DNA of 31,476 bases from CAZELM01 sp964512995 (GCA_964512995.1 CAZELM010000046.1:1-31476), one strand, 5' to 3'; shown: positions 24,612 to 31,476, counted from the first letter of the stretch. Numbers and translations are program-made. The notes: a model not told the origin generated them from the sequence alone.

Positions 24612-25433
24612 TTACTCCGTACAAATCATTTCTCTCATTTTATCCAGTGTCTTGGGGCCGATGCCGGGGACTCGCCCCAGATCATCGATTGAGCGGAATG
24701 GTCCGTTTTTCTCGCGGTCTTTGATGATTTTATCTGCGGTGGACGGTCCGACCCGCGGCAAACTCATCAGTTCTTCCGCTGTGGCCGTGTTGATATTGAT
24801 TTTGCCGGATGGTCTGGGTGGTTTTTTCGGCCGGACGTCTGCCGGCTTATCGGACCGGAATTCTTCTGGGCTGGAGATATCCGGTGCCGATGCTTCCAAA
24901 TCCACTGAATCGGTTTCCATCGGTTCTGTTTCAACAGTTTTTTCATCTGCAGGGAGAATATCCATCGCATCCCGTTCCGCATTGACCGGACCGATAGTGA
25001 CCAGATCTTTGCATTTTTCGATGGTCTTCTTTCCGATCCCTTTGATGGCATCCAGTTGATTGATATCCGTGAATGGACCATGCTGTTTTCGGTATTCGAC
25101 AATGGTCCGGGCGGTTTTTGCGCCGATCCCTGGGAGTTTGTCCAGTTCAGCCGGATCGGATGTGTTCAGATTGATCCGGTCTCCGGCACCCGTCTCAGTG
25201 GATGTGGACGCCTGGATATCGGAGCCGGGAAGAGGCTCGGGTGTTTCGATCTTCGTAATGGGTTCATAGGTGAATGTGATGGGGGAGAGGTCTTCTTTCG
25301 GTGATTCCGCCAGGATGGGATTGGCCTGAATTCCAAACTCCGCACGAGCGGTGAACAGGAACATCACAATCCCGCTCCCGAGGGTGATGATTCCGATCGC
25401 CAGAAGAATCAATTGTAGTCGTGTAAATCTCAT
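24612..25433 (-). CDS. ComEA-like DNA-binding protein with two helix-hairpin-helix modules
   Basis: 273 residues. One membrane helix (about 6-28) is followed by an acidic/Pro-rich linker. The first ComEA-type module (about 86-147) reads RINLNTSDPAELDKLPGIGAK and continues with ARTIVEYR, GPFTDINQLDAIKGIGKK. After a charged Pro-rich linker a second module (about 210-273) repeats the pattern: ININTATAEELMSLPRVG, KIIKDREKNGPF, VPGIGPKTL. Typical ComEA has one such module; two suggest higher DNA affinity or two-site binding. It likely captures double-stranded DNA in the periplasm or at the membrane. It begins in the ATGA overlap with the comEC stop. Confidence 0.9.
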   Translation of the reverse strand: MRFTRLQLILLAIGIITLGSGIVMFLFTARAEFGIQANPILAESPKEDLSPITFTYEPITKIETPEPLPGSDIQASTSTETGAGDRINLNTSDPAELDKLPGIGAKTARTIVEYRKQHGPFTDINQLDAIKGIGKKTIEKCKDLVTIGPVNAERDAMDILPADEKTVETEPMETDSVDLEASAPDISSPEEFRSDKPADVRPKKPPRPSGKININTATAEELMSLPRVGPSTADKIIKDREKNGPFRSIDDLGRVPGIGPKTLDKMREMICTE

Positions 25434-28237
25434 CGGTTGATCTCCAGCGTTTTCTGATTGATCTGTGTCCGGACGTTCAGATGCGTGCCATCTGTGGAAA
25501 CGGTAACTGCACCATCCCGAGTGGTATCAAAGGTTCGGATTCCGAGGTTTTCATACTCCTGATGAATACCACCCCGTTTTCGCTGCCACCGGGTTGACTG
25601 AGGGGATACGACAGCGATCTGAGGATTGACTGCCTTCGCAAAATCACCATCAAACGAATAGGTCGACCCATTGGCAGGGATCTGGAGGATGTCTGCTTCG
25701 AGTCCATATCGTGTTGATAAATAGGTCTGAGCCTTCCGGTCGATGTTCGATGTCAGAAGGAAAGAGGTTTTCCCATAAGTCAGAAGCAGGACAACGGAGT
25801 TTGAACTGGTGTTGTATTTCCCGGTGAACCGGTCGACGGGCGGTCCGATCACCTCCAGCGACAGCTTGACTGCACCTGTTTTCTGATGCACGGTTTCTTC
25901 ATACAGAATCATGTCTTCCCGGAGCGGAATAACTGGAATTTGCCGTTGTGTGGTGGAGGTGAAAATGTTTTTCAATGCCCACCCAACGAGTTCAGACCGC
26001 TCTTCCCGCTTCGGATCGAGCAGAGCGGGATCTTCCAGTTTTGCAAGGATATCGGCAACCGGTTCGGTTCCGGTCAGATTTTCGAAAGGGAGTCCATGGT
26101 GAAATGCCCGGATCTGAAAAGCCGGATTGCCGAGGATTCGGCCCAGTCCACCCGCATAGTCCGCTCGAGCGGAACTCAGAATAACCCCGTGTAGATCCTG
26201 AACGCGAAGTGTCAGGAGAGCGGGAGTGATGACTTTGGCACCGATATCGAGAATGATCTCCCGGTCATCCATCATCTCCGAATAGGTGCCGCCATCGATG
26301 AGAAAGTTGGTATCGTGGGGTGTTTGTATCAGAACGGATGAACCGCCTCCCATCTGAAACATCGTCGGCGATAAAAAAGTGACGGTCAGGTCATGGGGAT
26401 GGATCACATAGATGGCAGCCGTATTGAGAATGAGCGCGGCCAGTAGAATGCCCGACAGGACCAGTCGTACTTTAACCGCGGGTTTTTGCCAATGAGGTCG
26501 GACGAGTTTGAACCGTGGAAACACCCGATAATGAAACCAGGCTTGAGCGGGCAACAGGGCTACGATCGAATAATAGACTATCATGAACGGCAGCGTCGGA
26601 GGCGTGATATCCGGATAGGGAAACCCAGTGCCGAAAAAATAGGCGGTCCCCAGAAACACTTTGATGGCCAGCCAGTTTGAAGCGTTCAGACAGAGTGCCA
26701 ACCAAGGGCCGATGACCGGGATCTGTCCCAGTATTCCGGCGAACAATCCTAACTGAACAATGACTCCGATCAGGGGAATGGCGATGAAATTGGCCAGGGG
26801 AGATGTGATGGAAATTTTTTTGAAAAAGTAACAGGTGATCGGCAGCATCCCGATCTGAATGGCCAGTTGAGCGGCTGCAAACATGGTGAACCATTTCGGG
26901 AACCGTCGGAATTCCACAATAACCGGCAGCTTCTGGTCCAGCAGCAATCCGATGGCCAGAAAAACCAGAGCGGTGACGGTCCAGTGCCATTGGGTCAGGA
27001 AAAGTCTGGGATCAACCAGCCAGATGGAGACTCCATAGCAGATCTCCAGAAACAGGATGATCCGGAAGAATCCCCGGAGATGACGGCATCCCAACTCCCA
27101 TAAGGGCCGCGATAGGATAGATAGAGACAGGATCGCGGCAAAGGAAAATAAAAACGATGCTTCCAGGAGCACGAGCGGATTGATCGAGAGGATGACGAGC
27201 GCTGCCACGGATATTCCGAGCAGGAACGACCGATCCAGTTTCAATCCCCGGAAGTAATAGAAAAGAAGGGTCACACCGTTCATGATGGCCGCTCGAATCG
27301 TGGACGGCCGGGCTCCGGTGATCAGCGTGAACAGGATCAGTGCTGCGATGATCAGAATGAATGCGGAGCTTTTCGGGAGTTTGACGAGGGCGAAGATTCC
27401 CATGAAAAAGACGGTAATGATCGTGACATGCAAACCGGATACGGCGAGCACATGCGAAACGCCGGATGCGCGGAATGTGTCGAGTATCTCCGGAGACAGA
27501 CCGGAGCGAAGACCCAGGAGGACACCTCCCAGAAAGGACGATTCGGGGAAAGGCAATGTCTGTTTGATTGACTGGAGGAGATGATACTTGATTGAATCAG
27601 CGGCGTACACGAGGGGATTGCCGAATCCCTCTCCCATGATTGTCAACTGTTCGGGCTGTCGAATGGTTGTCGTCCCGTAAAAGCTTTGATTCCTCAGGAA
27701 GTTTTTCATGTCGAATGCACCGGGATTCATGGCTGGGAAAGAATCCCGGATGGTGGCATCCCGAACCGCGATGACCGCTCCGTAGATCAGTTTAAAGTAG
27801 TCATCGCCGATCGATGGATAGACCTTGACATAGAGTTTCCCTTGAGTGACGTGATGCGTCGTGCCCTGACTATCGATGATGCGGTATGGGTATAATGGAA
27901 CAATCGTATATCGCTCCCGCTGATCCGGAACCGATTTGATGAATCCTTCAATCGTGACGCCAGCGCTCTGATCGCATTCCCGAATGACTCGATCGAGGTG
28001 TCCGGGTTGATTTGTATCCAAAAAATGAAGCGTATTGGCGGTGCCCAGCAAAAACAACGCCAGCAGCGTGATCGGCCATGACAATTTCTGCATGATTTTC
28101 AATGCGAGGGACCATATCAGTAATCCTGTACCGATCGATGCCAATGGCCATATGAAAATAAACTGAATATCGATGGAGCGGGCGGTGATGATCCCGAGTA
28201 TATACCCCAGAGCAGCGGATTGAATGAACGATCCCAT
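25430..28237 (-). CDS. comEC: ComEC/Rec2 DNA-uptake channel with degenerate C-terminal beta-lactamase domain
   Basis: 935 residues, within the size range of full ComEC. The N-terminal part has two membrane helices and a DUF4131-like extracytoplasmic domain (about 60-190). The competence core of many membrane helices follows (about 220-560), with LRSGLSPEILDTFRASGVSHVLAVSGLH (about 245-273) as the family signature. The C-terminal domain (about 615-925) has the beta-lactamase fold pattern but its HxHxDH position reads SSARADYAGG (near residue 690) and the PHHGS position reads PANGST (near 854), so it cannot bind the usual metals. The protein should form the channel for single-stranded DNA import. 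A separate, complete metallo-beta-lactamase protein is encoded two genes downstream. Start ATG 28237 has only a weak ribosome site, 3 nt after the preceding gene. Confidence 0.92.
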   Translation of the reverse strand: MGSFIQSAALGYILGIITARSIDIQFIFIWPLASIGTGLLIWSLALKIMQKLSWPITLLALFLLGTANTLHFLDTNQPGHLDRVIRECDQSAGVTIEGFIKSVPDQRERYTIVPLYPYRIIDSQGTTHHVTQGKLYVKVYPSIGDDYFKLIYGAVIAVRDATIRDSFPAMNPGAFDMKNFLRNQSFYGTTTIRQPEQLTIMGEGFGNPLVYAADSIKYHLLQSIKQTLPFPESSFLGGVLLGLRSGLSPEILDTFRASGVSHVLAVSGLHVTIITVFFMGIFALVKLPKSSAFILIIAALILFTLITGARPSTIRAAIMNGVTLLFYYFRGLKLDRSFLLGISVAALVILSINPLVLLEASFLFSFAAILSLSILSRPLWELGCRHLRGFFRIILFLEICYGVSIWLVDPRLFLTQWHWTVTALVFLAIGLLLDQKLPVIVEFRRFPKWFTMFAAAQLAIQIGMLPITCYFFKKISITSPLANFIAIPLIGVIVQLGLFAGILGQIPVIGPWLALCLNASNWLAIKVFLGTAYFFGTGFPYPDITPPTLPFMIVYYSIVALLPAQAWFHYRVFPRFKLVRPHWQKPAVKVRLVLSGILLAALILNTAAIYVIHPHDLTVTFLSPTMFQMGGGSSVLIQTPHDTNFLIDGGTYSEMMDDREIILDIGAKVITPALLTLRVQDLHGVILSSARADYAGGLGRILGNPAFQIRAFHHGLPFENLTGTEPVADILAKLEDPALLDPKREERSELVGWALKNIFTSTTQRQIPVIPLREDMILYEETVHQKTGAVKLSLEVIGPPVDRFTGKYNTSSNSVVLLLTYGKTSFLLTSNIDRKAQTYLSTRYGLEADILQIPANGSTYSFDGDFAKAVNPQIAVVSPQSTRWQRKRGGIHQEYENLGIRTFDTTRDGAVTVSTDGTHLNVRTQINQKTLEINR

Positions 28238-28240
28238 GAA

Positions 28241-28468
28241 TTAAAACTCGATGCCGCTTGTGATGGAGTGGTCTCCGGTATCGTCGCCGGATTCTCCGTT
28301 CGCATCGGGTGGATCGGTCTGGAGATTTACGTGTTCCGGATAGTATTTGATATTGCTCCGCAGATTCTGGGGAATGCGAAATTCCGGATTCAGAAATAGA
28401 ACGATCACGCCAATGAGAAATGCCGCCAGGATCAACAAAAGCAGGCGGAATTCCTGAGAGATCTGCAT
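28241..28468 (-). CDS. Small single-helix membrane protein in the DNA-uptake gene train
   Basis: 75 residues. A membrane helix (about 8-26, LLLLILAAFLIGVIVLFL) is followed by a polar, acidic tail with no known motif. The ATG at 28468 directly abuts the TAA of the phosphorylase gene (28469-28471), and the stop lies 3 nt before the comEC start. The tight packing makes it a real gene more likely than its length alone would. No family was recognised. It may anchor or assist the uptake complex; this is position-based inference. Confidence 0.6.
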   Translation of the reverse strand: MQISQEFRLLLLILAAFLIGVIVLFLNPEFRIPQNLRSNIKYYPEHVNLQTDPPDANGESGDDTGDHSITSGIEF

Positions 28469-29788
28469 TTATTTCGTCCGGGGGAGAATTCGGTCCAGGA
28501 GAGGAGATGGTGGAGCGACAGGTTCATCATGAATTTCAAATGCCCGCCGGATTTGTTCGTTTTGAGCCGGAGACAGGTCACGATTGCAGTACACCGTGGT
28601 CAGGAGCTGACCGGATTCGATCCGATCTCCGGTTTGGACAGCAGTGACAAATCCGACACCCGGATCAATCGAATCTTCCTGCCGGAGCCGGCCGGCACCC
28701 AGTGCCACAGCGGTCAATCCGATCGCCATGGGATCGATGCCATGGAGATATCCGGTTGTCTCTGCTCTGATCTCCACTTTCTGTTGCGAGACAGGCAGGG
28801 AATAGGGAGGTTCAAGGCTTCGGGGATTTCCACCCTGGTGTTCGACCAACTGGAGGAATTTTTCGTAAGCAGCACCGGTATCCAGGAGATGTTCCAGGCG
28901 ACGGGTGGCGGATATTTCATCCGGGTCCGTTCCGGACATGGTCAGCATGGGAGCGGCCAGCAGGAGGGTCAATGTACGGATATCCTGTGGCCCATTGCCT
29001 CGAAGAACATCCATGCATTCGATGATTTCCAGGCTGTTTCCGACGGCTCGACCGAGTGGTTCGGTATGCATGTCGGTGAGCAATGCTTGTACATTTCTCC
29101 CGTGAGCAGTACCGATTCCGACCATGGTGCATGCCAGTTCCCGCGCTTTCTGGAGGTCTTTCATGAATGCGCCGCGTCCGACCTTGACATCCAGAACCAG
29201 GTTCTGGGGACCGGATGCGATTTTTTTGGACATGATGGATGCAGCGATCAGGGGGATGCATTCCACGGTTGCCGTGACATCGCGCAGGGCATACATTTTT
29301 TTGTCAGCCGGGACCATCCGGTCGGTTTGCCCGATCATGGCCACTCCGATCCGGTCGATCTGGCGAATCATCGTCTGTTTATCCAGGCGGGTATTGAACC
29401 CTTGGATGGATTCCAGTTTGTCCAGAGTGCCACCGGTATGACCCAGACCCCGGCCGGACATCATCGGCACCCGGACTCCCGCCGCAGCGACCAATGGAGC
29501 CAGGATGATGCTGATTTTGTCGCCCACTCCTCCGGTTGAATGCTTGTCAGCCGTGGGAGATCCCAGTTCAGAGGGCAGGATTTGATCTCCGGATGCGATC
29601 ATGCATTTGGTCAGAGTGGCGGTTTCATCCGGATTCATCCCACGGAAAAAGACGGCCATGAGGAACGCGGACATCTGATAATCCGGGATATCGCCCTGAA
29701 CATAAGCGGTGATGAAGGATCCGATCTGGTCAGGATGGAGCGGTTCTCCATCGCGTTTCTTCTGGATGATCGTGTATGGTGTTGTCAT
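28469..29788 (-). CDS. deoA: Pyrimidine-nucleoside (thymidine) phosphorylase
   Basis: 439 residues, the usual length for DeoA/Pdp. The family signature SGRGLGHTGGTLDKLE is at residues 111-126, and the phosphate-binding loop DKHSTGGVGDK at 81-91 is intact. The enzyme splits thymidine, deoxyuridine or uridine with phosphate to give deoxyribose- or ribose-1-phosphate and free base. Sequence does not separate the thymidine-specific DeoA from the broader Pdp type. Start: GGGAG 7 nt before ATG 29788; the start overlaps the deoC stop as ATGA. Its product, after phosphopentomutase (not in the window), is the substrate of the adjacent aldolase. Confidence 0.95.
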   Translation of the reverse strand: MTTPYTIIQKKRDGEPLHPDQIGSFITAYVQGDIPDYQMSAFLMAVFFRGMNPDETATLTKCMIASGDQILPSELGSPTADKHSTGGVGDKISIILAPLVAAAGVRVPMMSGRGLGHTGGTLDKLESIQGFNTRLDKQTMIRQIDRIGVAMIGQTDRMVPADKKMYALRDVTATVECIPLIAASIMSKKIASGPQNLVLDVKVGRGAFMKDLQKARELACTMVGIGTAHGRNVQALLTDMHTEPLGRAVGNSLEIIECMDVLRGNGPQDIRTLTLLLAAPMLTMSGTDPDEISATRRLEHLLDTGAAYEKFLQLVEHQGGNPRSLEPPYSLPVSQQKVEIRAETTGYLHGIDPMAIGLTAVALGAGRLRQEDSIDPGVGFVTAVQTGDRIESGQLLTTVYCNRDLSPAQNEQIRRAFEIHDEPVAPPSPLLDRILPRTK

Positions 29789-30663
29789 GAACGTCTCCCT
29801 GCCACAATGGCGACAGATGCACTGGCTCCAATCCGGGTCGCTCCGGCTGAAACCATATCCTGAGCGGTTTTTTCGTCGCGGATCCCACCGGACGCCTTGA
29901 CGCCCATTTCGGGGCCGACGATGCGCCGCATCAGGGCGACATCATCGACCGTGGCACCGCCAGGACCGAATCCGGTGGATGTTTTCACAAAGGCGGCTCC
30001 GGCTGATTTTGCCAGAACGCATCCGGCGATTTTCTGATCGGTGTCGAGCATGGCAGTTTCGAGGATGACTTTAACGGGATAGCCAGCCGCCGCTTCGACA
30101 ACGCTTTGGATTTCGTCGTGGATCGTTTTGAAATCACCGGCTTTGAGAGCTCCGATATTGATCACCATGTCGACCTCCCGAGCGCCTTTGATGATGACTT
30201 CACGCGTTTCGGCTGCCTTGATGGCAGCGGATACCGCTCCCAATGGGAACCCGACAACGGCTGCGACCGGGATCCCGCTGCCTTCCAGATTTTTTACGGC
30301 TCGTTCCACGTAGATCGGGTTGACACAAACCGCGGCAAATCGATGTTGAATAGCTTCCATGCACAGCTTATCGATCTCCTGAGGCAATGCTTCGGGTTTC
30401 AACAGGGTGTGATCGATGTAGTGGCCGAGGCCATCGGGTGGCCGGTGGAATCCCGGTTCCGGTCCCACCCGGTCCGCTCCCAGTTGGATCGCCTGATTCA
30501 GTATGACCTGACAGGTTTCATTGGGGAGCGGGGATGCTCCGGTGTCACCGGTGATCCGGTATCCCATCCGCTGAAGCTCGCACACAACGGCTTTCGTGAT
30601 GATGTCAACCAGGCTTGCCCGATCGAGCGAATTTCCCGGTGATGTATGGGTGTTTTCCGCCAT
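29785..30663 (-). CDS. deoC: Deoxyribose-phosphate aldolase with N-terminal extension
   Basis: 292 residues; most bacterial DeoC proteins are about 215-260, so about 75 residues at the N-terminus are extra. The aldolase core starts near IDHTLLKPE (83-91) and has EVDMVINIG (Asp165), VILETAML (199-206), AAFVKTSTGFG with the Schiff-base Lys227, and GVKASGGIRD with Lys256. It cleaves 2-deoxyribose-5-phosphate into glyceraldehyde-3-phosphate and acetaldehyde. The extension contains an amphipathic helix (about 11-36, SLVDIITKAVVCELQRMGY) plus a Pro/Gly-rich linker, the layout of microcompartment encapsulation peptides. With the shell gene directly upstream this fits a microcompartment that confines acetaldehyde (the SPU, sugar-phosphate-utilising, type). 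Start: GGGGG 6 nt before ATG 30663. Confidence 0.94.
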   Translation of the reverse strand: MAENTHTSPGNSLDRASLVDIITKAVVCELQRMGYRITGDTGASPLPNETCQVILNQAIQLGADRVGPEPGFHRPPDGLGHYIDHTLLKPEALPQEIDKLCMEAIQHRFAAVCVNPIYVERAVKNLEGSGIPVAAVVGFPLGAVSAAIKAAETREVIIKGAREVDMVINIGALKAGDFKTIHDEIQSVVEAAAGYPVKVILETAMLDTDQKIAGCVLAKSAGAAFVKTSTGFGPGGATVDDVALMRRIVGPEMGVKASGGIRDEKTAQDMVSAGATRIGASASVAIVAGRRS

Positions 30664-30725
30664 GTAAACCCCCTTTTCATGTCAATGTTTCGTTCATCTC
30701 AGAGCTGACAATGTCCTTACATATG

Positions 30726-30751
30726 CTGATCCATTCCCGTAAACGGATCAG
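30726..30751 (-). promoter_or_regulatory. Hairpin between the shell gene and deoC
   Basis: CTGATCC (30726-30732) and GGATCAG (30745-30751) pair perfectly around a 12-nt loop in the 126-nt gap. No U-run follows on the minus strand. It could set different mRNA stability for the abundant shell protein and the downstream enzymes. Nothing else was recognised in the gap. Confidence 0.35.
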
Positions 30752-30789
30752 GGTGGAAATGCCGCGCTCGATGGAGTCTGTCTGTGCGA

Positions 30790-31086
30790 TTATTTTTTCT
30801 TTTCCAACGGATCCGTGATCGCGATCGGGAATATGGACTCCAGATTGGTGGCGGGTCTGGGAATGACATGAACGGCAACGAGTTCGCCGACACGCTGCGC
30901 AGCGGCTGCGCCGGCATCGGTAGCCGCCTTACAGGCAGCAACGTCGCCCCGAACCAACGCGGTGACATAACCTCCACCGATTTTCTCATATCCGACGAGT
31001 ACGACTTTGGCTGCCTTGACCATGGCATCAGCAGCTTCGATCAGTCCGATCAATCCTTTTGTTTCAATCATTCCCAATGCTTCCAT
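30790..31086 (-). CDS. Bacterial microcompartment shell protein (hexameric BMC-H type)
   Basis: 98 residues, a single BMC domain of normal length. EALGMIETKGLIGLIEAADAM (about 2-22) is the classic first strand and helix. The pore-loop motif KIGGG at residues 35-39, GYVTALVRGDVAACKAATDAGAAAA and VIPRP...LE follow in order. Such proteins form hexameric tiles of the polyhedral shell with a small central pore for metabolites. The ATG at 31086 has GGGAGG 6-7 nt upstream; the frame continues open to 31260 but that is promoter territory. It leads the minus-strand train. No vertex (BMC-P) or trimer (BMC-T) gene is in the window, so other shell parts must lie elsewhere. Confidence 0.95.
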   Translation of the reverse strand: MEALGMIETKGLIGLIEAADAMVKAAKVVLVGYEKIGGGYVTALVRGDVAACKAATDAGAAAAQRVGELVAVHVIPRPATNLESIFPIAITDPLEKKK

Positions 31087-31153
31087 TGATAACCTCCCGC
31101 TTGAACGTGTTGACGAGCAGTGGCAGCTCGGTTCGAGATACACCATCCGGAAG

Positions 31154-31182
31154 ACTATAGAGGTGTTATATGAATAAATCAA
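31154..31182 (-). promoter_or_regulatory. Candidate promoter of the microcompartment/DNA-uptake gene train
   Basis: On the minus strand TTGATT (31177-31182), a 17-nt spacer and TATAGT (31154-31159) precede the shell gene. The expected transcript start is near 31147, giving a leader of about 60 nt with the GGGAGG site. This is the only good promoter-like pair I saw upstream of the train, so it may drive all of it. Confidence 0.5.
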
Positions 31183-31265
31183 CAACGATAAAGCATCCAT
31201 ATCGAAACACTCAAAGTAATCGTTCAGCAGGTGATAAGCAACCAGAATCCCCTCTATCAAGATGG

Positions 31266-31283
31266 GTGGCTCTGCGAAGCCAC
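31266..31283. other. Small hairpin in the gap upstream of the shell gene
   Basis: GTGGCT (31266-31271) and AGCCAC (31278-31283) form 6-bp arms. It lies between the stronger hairpin at 31331-31363 and the shell promoter; function unknown. Confidence 0.25.
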
Positions 31284-31330
31284 GGTTTGATTGGATTCAT
31301 CATGGCTTCTTGGCGAGCGAAGCAGAGACG

Positions 31331-31363
31331 GGGTGTGTTCTGAAATCTCGAGAACACACCCCA
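31331..31363. terminator. Perfect 12-bp hairpin downstream of the right-edge gene
   Basis: GGGGTGTGTTCT (31331-31342) pairs perfectly with AGAACACACCCC (31352-31363) around a 9-nt loop. It lies 34 nt past the stop of the minus-strand gene that enters from the right and before the shell promoter, so it probably separates two transcription units. There is no U-run, so it would be an unusual or Rho-assisted terminator. Confidence 0.45.
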
Positions 31364-31397
31364 TCACGCAGAATCAACGCTTTCAAGTTGTATCCAA

Positions 31398-31476
31398 TTA
31401 TCTGGCGAGTTGGTTAGTGTAAGCGATGATCTGGTTGGTGTGAGCGATGATCTGGTTGGTGTGAGCGATGATCTGG
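31398..31476 (-). CDS. C-terminal end of a protein with 7-residue QIIAHTN repeats (5' partial)
   Basis: On the minus strand the edge sequence reads three QIIA(H/Y)TN heptads followed by QLAR and TAA (31398-31400). It is fully open to the window edge. Seven-residue periodicity with paired Ile in each unit suggests a coiled coil or a repetitive fibre. Most of the gene lies outside, so the product is unknown. The stop codon and the in-frame repeat length support the minus strand; the plus-strand frames lack a start or stop to favour them. Confidence 0.5.
   Translation of the reverse strand, partial: QIIAHTNQIIAHTNQIIAYTNQLAR
31409..31476. repeat. 21-bp tandem repeats at the right edge
   Basis: Units at 31430-31450 and 31451-31471 are identical; 31409-31429 is a variant and a partial unit begins at 31472. 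The period of 21 bp keeps a reading frame and matches the heptad repeat in the minus-strand protein. The array continues past the window. Confidence 0.85.

Noticed and set aside
28529..29539. 336-codon plus-strand open frame opposite deoA
   Set aside because: The minus strand carries the full phosphorylase signature; the plus frame has no recognisable domain.
31087..31260. N-terminal extension of the shell protein to 31260
   Set aside because: BMC domains start at MEALGMIE; the ATG at 31086 has an excellent ribosome-binding site and the extension overlaps the candidate promoter.

Overview
The window looks like a chromosomal segment of a Gram-negative-like, uncultured bacterium. Supporting signs are an outer-membrane-type small barrel protein, a GT9 heptosyltransferase-like enzyme, secreted proteins with long Pro-Thr linkers and C-terminal sorting-type tails, and a multi-PAS hybrid histidine kinase. 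TGA, TAA and TAG all act as stops, so the standard bacterial code applies. I cannot fix the phylum from the sequence alone; the mix (Thr/Pro-rich surface proteins, FGE-family remnants, one bacterial microcompartment shell gene) fits a candidate-phylum bacterium better than a familiar model group. No rRNA, tRNA or CRISPR array was seen.

Left third (1-9.6 kb), surface and signalling: a 5'-truncated Pro-Thr/cohesin-like protein, two further secreted proteins (one with ten near-identical 30-bp repeats), a small MITE-like inverted-repeat element, a sugar-1-phosphate nucleotidyltransferase, a PAS-rich hybrid sensor kinase, a membrane-anchored alpha/beta hydrolase, and a probably 5'-truncated surface protein.

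Middle (9.8-20.3 kb), envelope and metabolism: a GT9 glycosyltransferase with two cysteine clusters, an M3 metallopeptidase, a large fusion of a membrane glycosyltransferase to a sulfatase-like phosphatase-superfamily domain, an SGNH hydrolase, a decayed formylglycine-generating-enzyme-family gene, a small outer-membrane-like protein and an ATP-grasp-like enzyme with a clear sigma-70-type promoter.

Right third (20.3-31.1 kb), the main discovery candidate: one minus-strand gene train reading BMC shell protein, deoxyribose-phosphate aldolase, pyrimidine-nucleoside phosphorylase, a small membrane protein, ComEC, a double-HhH ComEA-like protein, a ComEC-type metallo-beta-lactamase protein, a tandem Cas4/AddB-like nuclease, a DHH phosphoesterase and cytidine deaminase. 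From deoC to cdd the genes overlap or lie within 4 nt of each other. Read as a pathway, this is DNA binding and uptake, trimming to nucleotides, deamination of deoxycytidine, phosphorolysis, and cleavage of deoxyribose-5-phosphate by an aldolase that carries a candidate microcompartment-targeting helix. I propose a DNA-as-food operon joining the competence machinery to a deoxyribose-degrading microcompartment. The families are recognised from motifs; the joint role is inference. Phosphopentomutase, aldehyde dehydrogenase and the other shell proteins are not in the window. A candidate promoter lies just upstream of the shell gene, and another minus-strand gene with 7-residue repeats enters from the right edge.
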